A DNA stretch of 64,000 nt from Silene latifolia. Taxonomy: Eukaryota > Streptophyta > Magnoliopsida > Caryophyllales > Caryophyllaceae. Below are positions 21,757 to 35,200 of the stretch, piece by piece; positions within the stretch are counted from its first letter, which is position 1; every line of letters starts with the position of its first letter. The stretch spans positions 91,975,637 to 92,039,636 of the forward strand of contig NC_133534.1 of NCBI RefSeq assembly GCF_048544455.1. The letters run 5' to 3'. The notes beneath the pieces are model-generated. The model ran no database searches, had not been told where the DNA came from, and worked only from the letters and a program-made list of their open reading frames with translations. The position numbers and the translations under genes are program-made.

Positions 21757-23515
21757 TGATCGGTCCGTTTCGTTTTCTCAATTTAATAGATGTTGTCGTT
21801 GGGTCACGTCCGAATCAAAACACAATTTATAGCTTCACAAACAACTCTACAATTAGTAAAGAGGCAAGTAAAGGTCGGATCCCAAGGGACGGGAATTGAG
21901 ATAAGATTTCTATTGAAACTAGTGGTGTCTTAGGGGTGTCACAATTTGGGTTGATGTAGAAGGTCACTAACTAAATAGCAATGAAAGTAAATAAGCAAGA
22001 TGAATTAAAAGGGTTGTAAACAATTGATAAAAAGCACTTGGGTCTCATGGGGTCATAGGGGAATCATGGGAATTGATCATACAAACATGTTCTCAAATTA
22101 TAAGCAAGCAAATATTGTTGTGATGGATTGAGTTAGGTTATATTTGTACAATCCTAGTAAAGTTTGGGTCCCGGAGCCGAATCGATTAGATTGTACAACA
22201 CCTACAAGTCGACTTAGTCTTCCATACTCAACAACATGCATGGTCTAATGAGACTCGAGTTGGTTTATGTCTTACAAGTCTCATTGAAAAGATAGGTGAT
22301 GGGTAAAAAATGCAAGGATTCATAGGCTCACATTTTATCAAACATAACATGTGCATTAGTTGAGATCAAAACAAGCAAGCAAATAAACCATGAAAGCATA
22401 TTAATTTAAGCATGAATCATTCCCCATGTTGGTTTCCCCTAATTACCCATTAACCCTAGCTAGGTCACTACTCACTCATTATCATGTTGATCATGCTAGC
22501 AAGGTTGTCAATCATACCAACAAAAGGAAACATGATGAATAAATGAAAGTAATTAACAATAACTAAAAAAGGATTAAGAGAATTATACCTACTAATGATT
22601 CCAATAACAAAGAAAAGAATAAAAGAAGTACTTGATGTCTGATTGAGAGGTTGTCAATCTCCCAATAATAACCCAAATAATCTTCAATTACCCAAAATTA
22701 AGGATGAACAAAAGAGAGATTAAGGAAATAAAACTTGTATTAGAACTTGATTAATTGTTGATTACAATACTAAAGAGAGATTTGATTGATATTAACTACT
22801 CTAAATATTGATAAGAAGAACATACTCTTCTAATTAGACTAATGGGGTATTTATAGTGGAAATTAGGTGGATGCATTAGGGTTAACTTAAAGCTAAACTA
22901 GTAATTACACTTTTTAGATTAAGCAGGGAGAAGCCGGTATTTTTCGAAGGAAGGGCTTCTTTCATTGTAGCTTGGAGAAGACGAAATTTCGCTGTACTGG
23001 AATCCGTGCGTATTGAAGTCGGGACGGGCGGATTCAGGCAGGGGAAGACGGGCGTCTTCAGGGGAATCCGGCCGGATTCTGTAGGCTGCTAATCCGGGCG
23101 TCTTTGAGGGAAGACACACGGATTGTGCTTGTGGAGGACGGGCGGATTCAGGACAATCCGCTCGGATTGTAGCTCAGCACTATTTCTTCTTCTTTTCTTC
23201 CCTTTTCTTCATAAAATCCTTGGGGATTTCCTCGGGCATGCAAGGATCCTTTCTCAACATTGCTCATCTACTATCATATGTACAAAGGCCTTCTAATCTT
23301 GTCTCTCCTTGATGCTTGGTCATTGAATTCAATCAATTTAGTCTTATTTTGCCATGAAAATGCAAGATTTGCACTCCTTTCCTACCAAGGGATCAAAATC
23401 TCAAAGAATATGCAAAACAAAGAACTAAAGACAATAAATGACCCAAATATGCACTAAAAAGAATGGGAACAAGGCTAATTCGGGGGCTAAATATGCGCTA
23501 ATTATGGTCACATCA
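21757..23515 (-). repeat. LTR 2: 5' LTR of internal I (array 1, unit 1)
   Basis: 1759 bp, from TGATCGGTCC to GGTCACATCA. It keeps the full U5 end because it touches the primer site. Its TATA box is at 22844-22856 on the minus strand. It resembles LTR 7, the other primer-adjacent copy (tgtaggctgctaatccgggcg). Confidence 0.93.
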
Positions 23516-25264
23516 AGTTTCATTTTCTCAATTTAATAGATGTTGTCGTTGGGTCACGTCCGAATCAAAACACAATTTATAGCTTCACAAACAACTCTAC
23601 AATTAGTAAAGAGGCAAGTAAAGGTCGAATCCCAAGGGACGGGAATTGAGATGAGATTTCTATTGAAACTAGTGGTGTCTTAGGGGTGTCACAATTTGGG
23701 TTGATGTAGAAGGTCACTAACTAAATAGCAATGAAAGTAAATAAGCAAGATGAATTAAAAGGGTTGTAAACAATTGATAAAAAGCACTAGGGTATCATGG
23801 GGTCATAGGGGAATCATGGGAATTGATCATACAAACATGTTCTCAAATTATAAGCAAGCAATTATTGTTGTGATGGATTGAGTTGGGTTATATCTTACAA
23901 TCCTAGGAAAGTTTGAGTCCCGGAGCCGAATCGATTAGATTGTACAACACTTACAAGTCGACTTAGTCTTCCCTACTCAACAACATGCATGGTCTAATGA
24001 GACTCGAGTTGGTTTATGTCTTACAAGTCTCATTGAAAAGGTAGGTGATGGGTAAAAAATGCAAGGATTCATAGGCTCACATTTCATCAAACATAACATG
24101 TGCATGAGTTGAGATCAAAACAAGCAAGCAAATAAACCATTAAAGCATATTAATTTAAGCATGAATCATTCCCCATGTTGGTTTCCCCTAATTACCCATT
24201 AACCCTAGCTAGGTCACTACTCACTCATTATCATGTTGATCATGCTATCAAGGTTGTCAATCATACAAACAAAAAGAAACATGATGAATAAATGAAAGTA
24301 ATTAACAATAATTAAAAAGGGATTAAGAGAATTATACCTACTAATGATTCCAATAACAAAGCAAAGAATAAAAGAAGTACTTGATGCTTGATTGAGAGGT
24401 TGTCAATCTCCCAATAATAACCCAAATAATCTTCAATTACCCAAAATAAAGGATGAACAAAAGAGAGATTAAGGAAATAAAACTTGTATAAGAACTTGAT
24501 TAATTGTTGATTACAATACTAAAGAGAGATTTGATTGATATTAACTACTCTAAATATTGATAAGAAGAACATACTCTTCTAATTAGACTAATGGGGTATT
24601 TATAGTGGAAATTAGGTGGATACATTAGGGTTAACTAAGGGCTAAACTAGTAATTACACTTTTTAGATTGAGCAGGGAGAAACCGGTATTTTTCTAAGGA
24701 AGCGCTTCTTTCTTTGTAGCTTGAAGAAGACGAAATTTCGCTGTACTGGAATCCGTGCGTATTGCAGTCGGGACAGGCAGATTCAGGCAGGGGAAGACGG
24801 GCGTCTTCAGGGGAATCCGGGCGGATTCTGTGGGCTGCTAATCCAGGCGTCATTGGAGGAAGACGCACGGATTGTGCTTGTGGAGGACGGGCGGATTTAG
24901 GACAATCCGCTCGGATTGTAGCTCAGCACTATTTCTTCTTCTTTTCTTCCCTTTTCTTCATAAAATCCTTGGGGATTTCCTCGGGGATGCAAGGATCCTT
25001 TCTCAACATTGCTCATCTACTATCATATGTACAAAGGCCTTCTAATCTTGCCTCTCCTTGATGCTTGGTCATTGAATTCAATCAATTTAGTCTTGTTTTG
25101 CCATGAAAATGCAAGATTTGCACTCCTTTCCTACCAAGGGATCAAAATCTCAAAGAATAAGCAAAACAAAGAACTAAAGACAATAAATGACCCAAATATG
25201 CACTAAAAATCATGGGAATAAGGGTAATTCGGGGGCTAAATATGCGCTAATTATGGTCACATCA
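23516..25264 (-). repeat. LTR 3: array 1, unit 2 (type A)
   Basis: 1749 bp. The junction with LTR 2 reads CATCA|AGTTTCG, so about ten bases of the U5 end are missing. Variants shared with LTR 5 but not LTR 4 or 6: cttgtataagaac, ttctaaggaagcgcttc, gaataagcaaaac. Confidence 0.93.
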
Positions 25265-27013
25265 AGTTTCGTTTTCTCAATTTAATAGATGTTGTCGTTG
25301 GGTCACGTCCGAATCAAAACACAAATTATATCTTCACAAACAACTCTACAATTAGTAAAGAGGCAAGTAAAGGTCGGATCCCAAGGGACGGGAATTGAGA
25401 TGAGATTTCTATTGAAACTAGTGGTGTCTTAGGGGTGTCACAATTTGGGTTGATGTAGAAGGTCACTAACTAAATAGCAATGAAAGTAAATAAGCAAGAT
25501 GAATTAAAAGGGTTGTAAACAATTGATAAAAAGCACTAGGGTGTCATGGGGTCATAGGGGAATCATGGGAATTGATCATACAAACATGTTCTCAAATTAT
25601 AAGCAAGCAATTATTGTTGTGATGGATTAAGTTGGGTTATATCTTACAATCCTAGGAAAGTTTGGGTCCCGGAGCCGAATCGAGTAGATTGTACAACACT
25701 TACAAGTCGACTTAGTCTTCCCTACTCAACAACATGCATGGTCTAATGAGACTCGAGTTGGTTTATATCTTACACGTCTCATTGAAAAGATAGGTGATGG
25801 GTAAAAAATGCAAGGATTCGTAGGCTCACATTTCATCAAACATAACATGTGCATGAGTTGAGATCAAAACAAGCAAGCAAATAAATCATTAAAGCATATT
25901 AATTTAAGCATGAATCATTCCCCATGTTGGTTTCCCCTAATTACCCATTAACCCTAGCTAGGTCACTACTCACTCATTATCATGTTGATCATGCTAGCAA
26001 GGTTGTCAATCATACCAACAAAAGGAAACATGATGAATAAATAAAAGTAATTAACAATAATTAAAAAGGGATTAAGAGAATTATACCTACTAATGATTCC
26101 AATAACAAAGCAAAGAATAAAAGAAGTACTTGATGCTTGATTGAGAGGTTGTCAATCTCCCAATAATAACCCAAATAATCTTCAATTACCCAAAATAAAG
26201 GATGAACAAAAGAGAGATTAAGGAAATAAAACTTGTATTAAAACTTGATTAATTGTTGATTACAATACTAAAGAGAGATTTGATTGATATTAACTACTCT
26301 AAATATTGATAAGAAGAACATACTCTTCTAATTAGACTAATGGGGTATTTATAGTGGAAATTAGGTGGATACATTAGGGTTAACTAAGGGCTAAACTAGT
26401 AATTACACTTTTTAGATTGAGCAGGGAGAAACCGGTATTTTTAGAAGGAAGGGCTTCCTTCTTTGTAGCTTGGAGAAGAAGAAATTACGCTGTACTGGAA
26501 TCCGTGCGTATTGGAGTCAGGACGGGCGGATTCAGGCAGGGGAAGACGGGCGTCTTCAAGGGAATCCGGGCGGATTCTGTGGGCTGCTAATCCGGGCGTC
26601 ATTGGAGGAAGACGCACGGATTGTGCTTGTGGAGGACGGGCGGATTCAGGACAATCCGCTCGGATTGTAGCTCGGCAGTATTTCTTCTTCTTTTCTTCCC
26701 TTTTCTTCATAAAATCCTTGGGGATTTCCTCGGGCATGCAAGGATCCTTTCTCAACATTGCTCATCTACTATCATATGTACAAAGGCCTTCTAATCTTGT
26801 CTCTCCTTGATGCTTGGTCATTGAATTCAATCAATTTAGTCTTATTTTGCCATGAAAATACAAGATTTGCACTCCTTTCCTACCAAGGGATCAAAATCTC
26901 AAAGAATATGCAAAACAAAGAACTAAAGACAATAAATGACCCAAATATGCACTAAAAAGCATGGGAACAAGGGTAATTCGGGGGCTAAATATGCGCTAAT
27001 TATGGTCACATCA
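25265..27013 (-). repeat. LTR 4: array 1, unit 3 (type B)
   Basis: 1749 bp with the same trimmed junction. Variants shared with LTR 6: cttgtattaaaac, gggcttccttc, gagaagaagaaatt, cgagtagattg, cttacacgtctc. Confidence 0.93.
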
Positions 27014-28762
27014 AGTTTCGTTTTCTCAATTTAATAGATGTTGTCGTTGGGTCACGTCCGAATCAAAACACAATTTATAGCTTCACAAACAACTCTACAA
27101 TTAATAAAGAGGCAAGTAAAGGTCGGATCCCAAGGGACGGGAATTGAGATGAGATTTCTATTGAAACTAGTGGTGTCTTAGGGGTGTCACAATTTGGGTT
27201 GATGTAGAAGGTCACTAACTAAATAGCAATGAAAGTAAATAAGCAAGATGAATTAAAAGGGTTGTAAACAATTGATAAAAAGCACTAGGGTGTCATGGGG
27301 TCATAGGGGAATCATGGGAATTGATCATACAAACATGTTCTCAAATTATAAGCAAGCAATTATTGTTGTGATGGATTGAGTTGGGTTATATCTTACAATC
27401 CTAGGAAAGTTTGAGTCCCGGAGCCGAATCGATTAGATTGTACAACACTTACAAGTCGACTTAGTCTTCCCTACTCAACAACATGCATGGTCTAATAAGA
27501 CTCGAGTTGGTTTATGTCTTACAAGTCTCATTGAAAAGATAGGTGATGGGTAAAATATGCAAGGATTCATAGGCTCACATTTCATCAAACATAACATGTG
27601 CATGAGTTGAGATCAAAACAAGCAAGCAAATAAACCATTAAAGCATATTAATTTAAGCATGAATCATTCCCCATGTTGGTTTCCCCTAATTACCCATTAA
27701 CCCTAGCTAGGTCACTACTCACTCATTATCATGTTGATCATGCTAGCAAAGTTGTCAATCATATAAACAAAAAGAAACATGATGAATAAATGAAAGTAAT
27801 TAACAATAATTAAAAAGGGATTAAGAGAATTATACCTACTAATGATTCCAATAACAAAGCAAAGAATAAAAGAAGTACTTGATGCTTGATTGAGAGGTTT
27901 TCAATCTCCCAATAATAACCCAAATAATTTTCAATTACCCAAAATAAAGGATGAACAAAAGAGAGATTAAGGAAATAAAACTTGTATAAGAACTTGATTA
28001 ATTGTTGATTACAATACTAAAGAGAGATTTGATTGATATTAACTACTCTAAATATTGATAAGAAGAACATACTCTTCTAATTAGACTAATGGGGTATTTA
28101 TAGTGGAAATTAGGTGGATACATTAGGGTTAACTAAGGGCTAAACTAGTAATTACACTTTTTAGATTGAGCAGGGAGAAACCGGTATTTTTCTAAGGAAG
28201 CGCTTCTTTCTTTGTAGCTTGGAGAAGACGAAATTTCGCTGTACTGGAATCCGTGCGTATTGGAGTCGGGACGGGCGGATTCAGGCAGGGGAAGACGGGC
28301 GTCTTCAGGGGAATCCGGGCGGATTCTGTGGGCTGCTAATCCAGGCGTCATTGGAGGAAGACGCACGGATTGTGCTTGTGGAGGACGGGCGGATTTAGGA
28401 CAATCCGCTCGGATTGTAGCTCAGCACTATTTCTTCTTCTTTTCTTCCCTTTTCTTCATAAAATCCTTGGGGATTTCCTCGGGGATGCAAGGATCCTTTC
28501 TCAACATTGCTCATCTACTATCATATGTACAAAGGCCTTCTAATCTTGCCTCTCCTTGATGCTTGGTCATTGAATTCAATCAATTTAGTCTTGTTTTGCC
28601 ATGAAAATGCAAGATTTGCACTCCTTTCCTACCAAGGGATCAAAATCTAAAAGAATAAGCAAAACAAAGAACTAAAGACAATAAATGACCCAAATATGCA
28701 CTAAAAATCATGGGAACAAGGGTAATTCGGGGGCTAAATATGCGCTAATTATGGTCACATCA
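27014..28762 (-). repeat. LTR 5: array 1, unit 4 (type A)
   Basis: 1749 bp with the same trimmed junction. It carries the type A variants of LTR 3. Confidence 0.93.
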
Positions 28763-30511
28763 AGTTTCGTTTTCTCAATTTAATAGATGTTGTCGTTGGG
28801 TCACGTCCGAATCAAAACACAATTTATATCTTCACAAACAACTCTACAATTAGTAAAGAGGCAAGTAAAGGTCGGATCCCAAGGGACGGGAATTGAGATG
28901 AGATTTCTATTGAAACTAGTGGTGTCTTAGGGGTGTCACAATTTGGGTTGATGTAGAAGGTCACTAACTAAATAGGAATGAAAGTAAATAAGCAAGATGA
29001 ATTAAAAGGGTTGTAAACAATTGATAAAAAGCACTAGGGTGTCATGGGGTCATAAGGGAATCATGGGAATTGATCATACAAACATGTTCTCAAATTATAA
29101 GCAAGCAATTATTGTTGTGATGGATTAAGTTGGGTTATATCTTACAATCCTAGGAAAGTTTGGGTCCCGGAGGCGAATCGAGTAGATTGTACAACACTTA
29201 CAAGTCGACTTAGTCTTCCCTACTCAACAACATGCATGGTCTAATGAGACTCGAGTTGGTTTATATCTTACACGTCTCATTGAAAAGATAGGTGATGGGT
29301 AAAAAATGCAAGGATTCATAGGCTCACATTTCATCAAACATAACATGTGCATGAGTTGAGATCAAAACAAGCAAGCAAATAAACCATTAAAGCATATTAA
29401 TTTAAGCATGAATCATTCCCCATGTTGGTTTCCCCTAATTACCCATTAACCCTAGCTAGGTCACTACTCACTCATTATCATGTTGATCATGCTAGCAAGG
29501 TTGTCAATCATACCAACAAAAGGAAACATGATGAATAAATAAAAGTAATTAACAATAATTAAAAAGGGATTAAGAGAATTATACCTACTAATGATTCCAA
29601 TAACAAAGCAAAGAATAAAAGAAGTACTTGATGCTTGATTGAGAGGTTGTCAATCTCCCAATAATAACCCAAATAATCTTCAATTACCCAAAATAAAGGA
29701 TGAACAAAAGAGAGATTAAGGAAATAAAACTTGTATTAAAACTTGATTAATTGTTGATTACAATACTAAAGAGAGATTTGATTGATATTAACTACTCTAA
29801 ATATTGATAAGAAGAACATACTCTTCTAATTAGACTAATGGGGTATTTATAGTGGAAATTAGGTGGATACATTAGGGTTAACTAAGGGCTAAACTAGTAA
29901 TTACACTTTTTAGATTGAGCAGGGAGAAACCGGTATTTTTGGAAGGAAGGGCTTCCTTCTTTGTAGCTTGGAGAAGAAGAAATTTCGCTGTACTGGTATC
30001 CGTGCGTATTGGAGTTGGGACGGGCGGATTCAGGCAGGGGAAGACGGGCGTCTTCAAGGGAATCCGGGCGGATTCTGTGGGCTGCTAATCCGGGCGTCAT
30101 TGGAGGAAGACGCACGGATTGTGCTTGTGGAGGACGGGCGGATTCAGGACAATCCGCTCGGATTGTAGCTCAGCACTATTTCTTCTTCTTTTCTTCCCTT
30201 TTCTTCATAAAATCCTTGGGGATTTCCTTGGGTATGCAAGGATCCTTTCTCAACATTGCTCATCTACTATCATATGTACAAAGGCCTTCTAATCTTGTCT
30301 CTCCTTGATGCTTGGTCATTGAATTCAATCAATTTTGTCTTATTTTGCCATGAAAATGCAAGATTTGCACTCCTTTCCTACCAAGGGATCAAAATCTCAA
30401 AGAATATGCAAAACAAAGAACTAAAGACAATAAATGACCCAAATATGCACTAAAAAGAATGGGAACAAGGCTAATTCGGGGGCTAAATATGCGCTAATTA
30501 TGGTCACATCA
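28763..30511 (-). repeat. LTR 6: array 1, unit 5 (type B), 3' LTR of internal II
   Basis: 1749 bp with the same trimmed junction and the type B variants of LTR 4. Its U3 start abuts the polypurine tract of internal II, so it serves as that unit's 3' LTR. Confidence 0.93.
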
Positions 30512-30528
30512 AATATCCCCAAACCGAA
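30512..30528 (-). other. Polypurine tract of internal II
   Basis: Minus strand GGTTCGGTTTGGGGATA directly before the LTR 6 start, identical to that of internal I. Confidence 0.8.
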
Positions 30529-32581
30529 CCTTTGCTCGTCCCGAGTAAAGAGGTGACATAGACTAGGACCATTATTTAAACTAACCTAATAACATAGCCG
30601 ATATGAGACAATTAGCGGGTCTCACTCCGCCCCTTCAACTCACAACAAGACAACCATGAGGTAGGATGCCTTCTTGCAAGGCAAGGTGGGTCTTGCCAAA
30701 ATTGCGACACATCCAAACATTAAGCACACAAAATCAAATAATGGATGCATCTACAAAAGGAATAGCCACTTCCTCATCAAGTGGCAGAGGCAACCAAAAG
30801 TGAACAAATTTAAGAGCATATAATCCTTCACAAATACTAGTTCAACAAATTACTAAGGCTAAGAGGATGGCACTAAATCACCTCCAAATGGTGTTAAACT
30901 AGACTACTTTCGTCCTCAATTTCCAAATGCTTTCGTCAAGAGCGATCGGATGGTGGTGGAATGATGATCCCTATGATGCTAGTAGCATATGACATGACAA
31001 GTCTCGAATTCTCTACAAAAGTAAAGGTCATGGATCGTCCCAAGCTCAACAAAGTGGCTTGACAAAAAGGCTTTTTGGGAATGAAATGCTCAAATCTTTA
31101 TAAACAAAGGGTGGATATGACTAGTATTCAAAATTGTCCTCATTTAGCTTTCACATTTCAAAAATTTAAGATGGGGTTTGTCCCTTCCGAGCTAGTGTCC
31201 TTTGCTTTCGCCAATCGCTTATTAGGCAACCGGTTAACCTCTAGACAATAGCTTTTCGGGGTGATAGTCACTCTGTCTCGGGGCGGTCGAATTCACAACT
31301 GTGTGGTGGCCCAATTCAATGGATCCCTCTCCAAAGCACATCGAAGTGGTACGCCTCCATCAAAACAACTAAATTTCTCAACATTTCAACATTTTATTAC
31401 ATTTGAGGTTTCCTTAGCAATAAATTACTTCCACATGACAAAATTTTCGAAATGAGCACTTCAAGCTTATTGATAAAAAATATTTTTGGGTTGCCTTACT
31501 ACAAGGTCAATCAAGGTCACCTAGAGAAGTTAACCAAGTCCACATCGCATCACGGGATTGGATATTGTGACTCACATGCAAACCCTTGACTAGGCTTTGG
31601 GTCATGGGTCAAAAGACACTATTATGACACTATCTAGGGTGTTTTACAACCATTCTAGTAGGCAAAGTCTTAAGTTGAAAAAGTATTTGTAATGGCTTAG
31701 TTGCTCTTGTCAAAGTTCTCAATTAGGCACTTTTCAAAATGTTTTATATAAATGCAACTATATGCCATGATGCAACTATTATATACATCATAATGCAAGT
31801 GATTCTATCAACTAATATGACATATAAACTAAATGCAAGTTCTAAGTTCACATTGTTATACCGCATCAATCAAAACAAAGCCACATAGTCATTAACATAA
31901 AGAGGAAAAAGGAGATTGGAAAGATCATACCATGCGGTCTTCATGATCCTCATGTCTCGGATGTGGCGTAGTCAATCAATGTGAACAAGGATAGAACAAA
32001 CAATATATACAATATATACATATATATATAACTACACTACAAAAGAAATAAACATCTTTTTGGGTTTTTCAATTTTCAAATTTTTATGGTTTTTTGAAAT
32101 TTTTCAATTTTTTTGGATTTTTGAATAAAAGTTAAGTTAGAATTCCCCATCCCCACACTAATATGGGCATTGTCCTCAATGGCCAAAATGATGGGAAATT
32201 ATGCAAACATGATGCATGATTTCTACACTAAATGCAAGCTACACTAATCTATACTACATGATGCATGGTTTTTGTTTATGACGGAGAGGATAATTTAGAT
32301 TACCTCCCGTTGTGTATGCATTAACTTCCCCAAACCGATCTAGACATTATTGCTAATGTCCAAGGATGGGTGTAGTTCATGAACACACTATGCAATGCAT
32401 GAAACTAATTTTGTCATTTTAGATTTTGAAAAGGTGGGAACAATAAAATGAGAACACCTCAATGGGGCCGAGGTGTTAGTCCTCTATGGTTCTAGGACTA
32501 CTCCAACAATGATCAAGAAAAATAATTAAAACAAAGAGAGAAATAGACAAACGTTGAGAGGGTAGGAGCCTCCAAAGCTTG
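30529..32581 (-). other. 3' untranslated region of internal II
   Basis: Near copy of 5703-7754, with roughly 3-4% substitutions in the stretches compared by eye. The hairpin CATTG-AGGA-CAATG is at 32168-32181 and AGTGTGGGGATGG is at about 32147-32160. No gene seen. Confidence 0.75.
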
Positions 32582-34158
32582 CTAATCTTCCATCATATCA
32601 TCGTTATCATCACCTTCCTCACTAGAAGTGGTCTTATCACCACTTTCTTCTTCACTTTCTTCTTCACCTTGCTCATCATCCTCTTCTCCTTCTTCACTAG
32701 CTTCTTCATCAATGTTATCATCAACCTCTTCATTACCAACAACCTCATTGTCACCCGAACAACCCTAGATGCACTCGGAAATAGGACTTCCTTATCCGCC
32801 CAACTAGGCAAAGGACATGATGGGTCAAGTAGTCCTTGCCTAGCTAAATGTAGAAGGGGTGGATATTGGGCTAAGTAAGCATTTTTCCGATCCTCGAAAG
32901 CTTGCTTGTGCATCTCTTGCATGAGAATAGTCAAATAATCATTTCTTGCTTCAACACCTTCCGGCTTGAATTCTTGGTACTCGAAAGGGTAGGGTGGTGT
33001 GACAATGGAAGAGGAGGGAATTTTAATTTCACCCATTTGTTGTTGGATAATATACTCGGCCTCTTTTGAAAGGGGAAGTAGATAGTTGGTCCGGTGGACA
33101 CTCAATCGACAAATCTTTGAAGGCAAAGTGAAAGAACTAGCCTCACTAGTGAGCCATCCATACTTGGTGTTAAGAGGGTTATGGGCAACCCACTTGTACT
33201 TGTGTATCAAAGTATGCATATCAACGAGATGACCACCCTCTTTCGCCTCATACTTGTTATCTTTGTTGAAGTTAGGATCAAAGTATTTAGTTAGGATAGT
33301 GACTAGGCCTCCATTCACAATAACGATAGTGCCTTTCTTCCCACAATCAATATTTAACCATCTATCCACCAAGAGCCTTAGAAAGTTAAAAGGCTTGGTG
33401 AATTCCCTACCAACGTTCAAAGCCGACTCAGGAAGAACAAAATCGAGTTTGGTGAAGTGGTTGGTGTCTTTTCTTGCATTGATGGTGTTCCCTACGACCT
33501 TGTGCCATACTCTTATGCCCGGATGGTGGACTAAAAGAGCACGACTCGCATGAAAGTCTTCAAATTTCCTTCCAGAAATCGCCTCCAAAAGAGGGTCGGG
33601 GTCATATTTGCCAACATTCTTAAAATAACTCGGAGAATCACTATGACCCAACGCATTACCCATTTCCACAAAGGAGATGCGTCTACTAACATTAGCTAGA
33701 CGAAACTCGATGGTCTCCATAGTCTCCACCTTGTTAACTTTCAAAGAACTCAAAAATTCTAAGGTAAGGGAGGGGTATGTCAATTCTTTTGATTCAAACA
33801 ATTTCTCCAACCCCATGACTTTGAAAAAGGCTCTATTTTGCTCAAGGACACCCAATTTTTCTAAGGTATCTTCACAAATAAACTTGGTGGATTGAAATGA
33901 TTTTCTAGCAAACTTGGCAAAAGTGTCCCTATGGGATTTGGAAATGAAAATTACCTCCGGATAGTTTGCAAGTTGATCAATTTCCGGAGTAGTAGATGTT
34001 GTTGCTCCCATGGGAGGTTGTTGTTGTTGTTGCACTTCCAAGTTTGGGTTTGCTACCACCATAGCCAATGCTTTGTTTGCTTGAAGACTCTTTTGCCTTA
34101 ATGAAAGTGTCTTTGCCTTTGGTGCCTTTGTCTTTGTTGCTCCCTTAGTCCTTGCCAT
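32582..34158 (-). pseudogene. ATHILA ORF-1-like gene, internal II
   Basis: Copy of the second gene without the copia insertion, so the N-terminal and tail parts are contiguous (…NAYLAQYPPLLHLARQGLL…). ATG at 34158 (MARTKGATKTKAPKAK), with a shorter KATK repeat than internal I. About 440 residues of globular region, then a tail. A single-base deletion near 32757 (tcacccgaacaacc versus tcacccggaacaacc) shifts the frame and replaces the acidic tail with a basic, methionine/lysine-rich one that ends near 32593. The native-frame stop would be at 32582-32584. Function unknown; the family assignment is tentative as for internal I. Confidence 0.8.
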
Positions 34159-35200
34159 TGATGAATTAACCAAGAAAGGAGTGAAAAATCTTCAATTTCT
34201 AGTACACCCAAATCGATTTAAAGATGAAAGGCTTTGCCTTTATGAATTCAAAAATCGACTCAAAGGTTGAAGATTTTGTTCTTGGTTTTGATTTTTGTTG
34301 GAAGAGGAGTGATTGATTTGTTGTTAAAAGGATGTTTTGATTTCATTTTGTGAATGTTGTTGAGGAATTTTGTTTTTGTGATGGAGAGGATGAGGGTTTT
34401 GGAGGTTTTGAGTAGTGTTATGAATGAAGGAATGAAGAAATGAATGTGGGAGGGGGTTTATAAAAACCCGAAAAATTTGAACTGCAGGGGTAAGACGGGC
34501 GGATTCAGCTCGGGACGGGCGGATTCTGCCTGTTCTGGGTTGGGAAATCCTCGCCTAAAGACGGGCGTCTTTCAGTGAAGACGCTCGGATTTTCAAACAC
34601 GGGACGGGCGTCTTCTGCAGAAGACGGGCGGATTCCTTCACAGGGATTTTTCTTGTTTTCTTCAGCCAAGAAGACGGGCGTCTTCCCTTCAGGACGGGCG
34701 GATTTTTAAAGACGGGCGGATTTGAATGCAGGACGCCCGGATTCGCTGACAGTCAAAAATATTTCAAAAGTTCAGCTCAGAGAGACGTGAGTCTTTTACC
34801 CAACACGCCCGGATTTCTTGAAGACGGGCGGATTTTCCTGAATCCGCTCGGATTCGACCCCTTTGTACCCGGATTTAGTTCCATCCGTGTACTTTTCCAA
34901 TCCCTTGTCATTCTTCCATTCTTCTTCATATCTCGTGATCTTCATTGTGGGGGCACTACTAAGGCATGGATAGCCTAGGTAATTGCCATCCCCACACTAA
35001 GTTAAAGCACTACACATTAATTGAAATTATTAGTCCCTCCCTCACTTCTCTCAAACATGATAATTATCTTGATCAAAGTTTAAAAATCCAAAAATAACAA
35101 AAATGCAATACAAGAATTGAAATGCAAGTTAGGGAGTTAGAAATATTTACAAATGGTGGTTTAGGGAGGACTCCACCAAACTCTCATTCTTGATGAGATG
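34159..35200 (-). other. Spacer of internal II with hairpin-motif array and G-rich motif
   Basis: Counterpart of 17865-18907. The GACGGGCGTCTT/GACGGGCGGATT array lies at about 34490-34870 and AGTGTGGGGATGGC at about 34985-35000. No gene seen. Confidence 0.65.
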
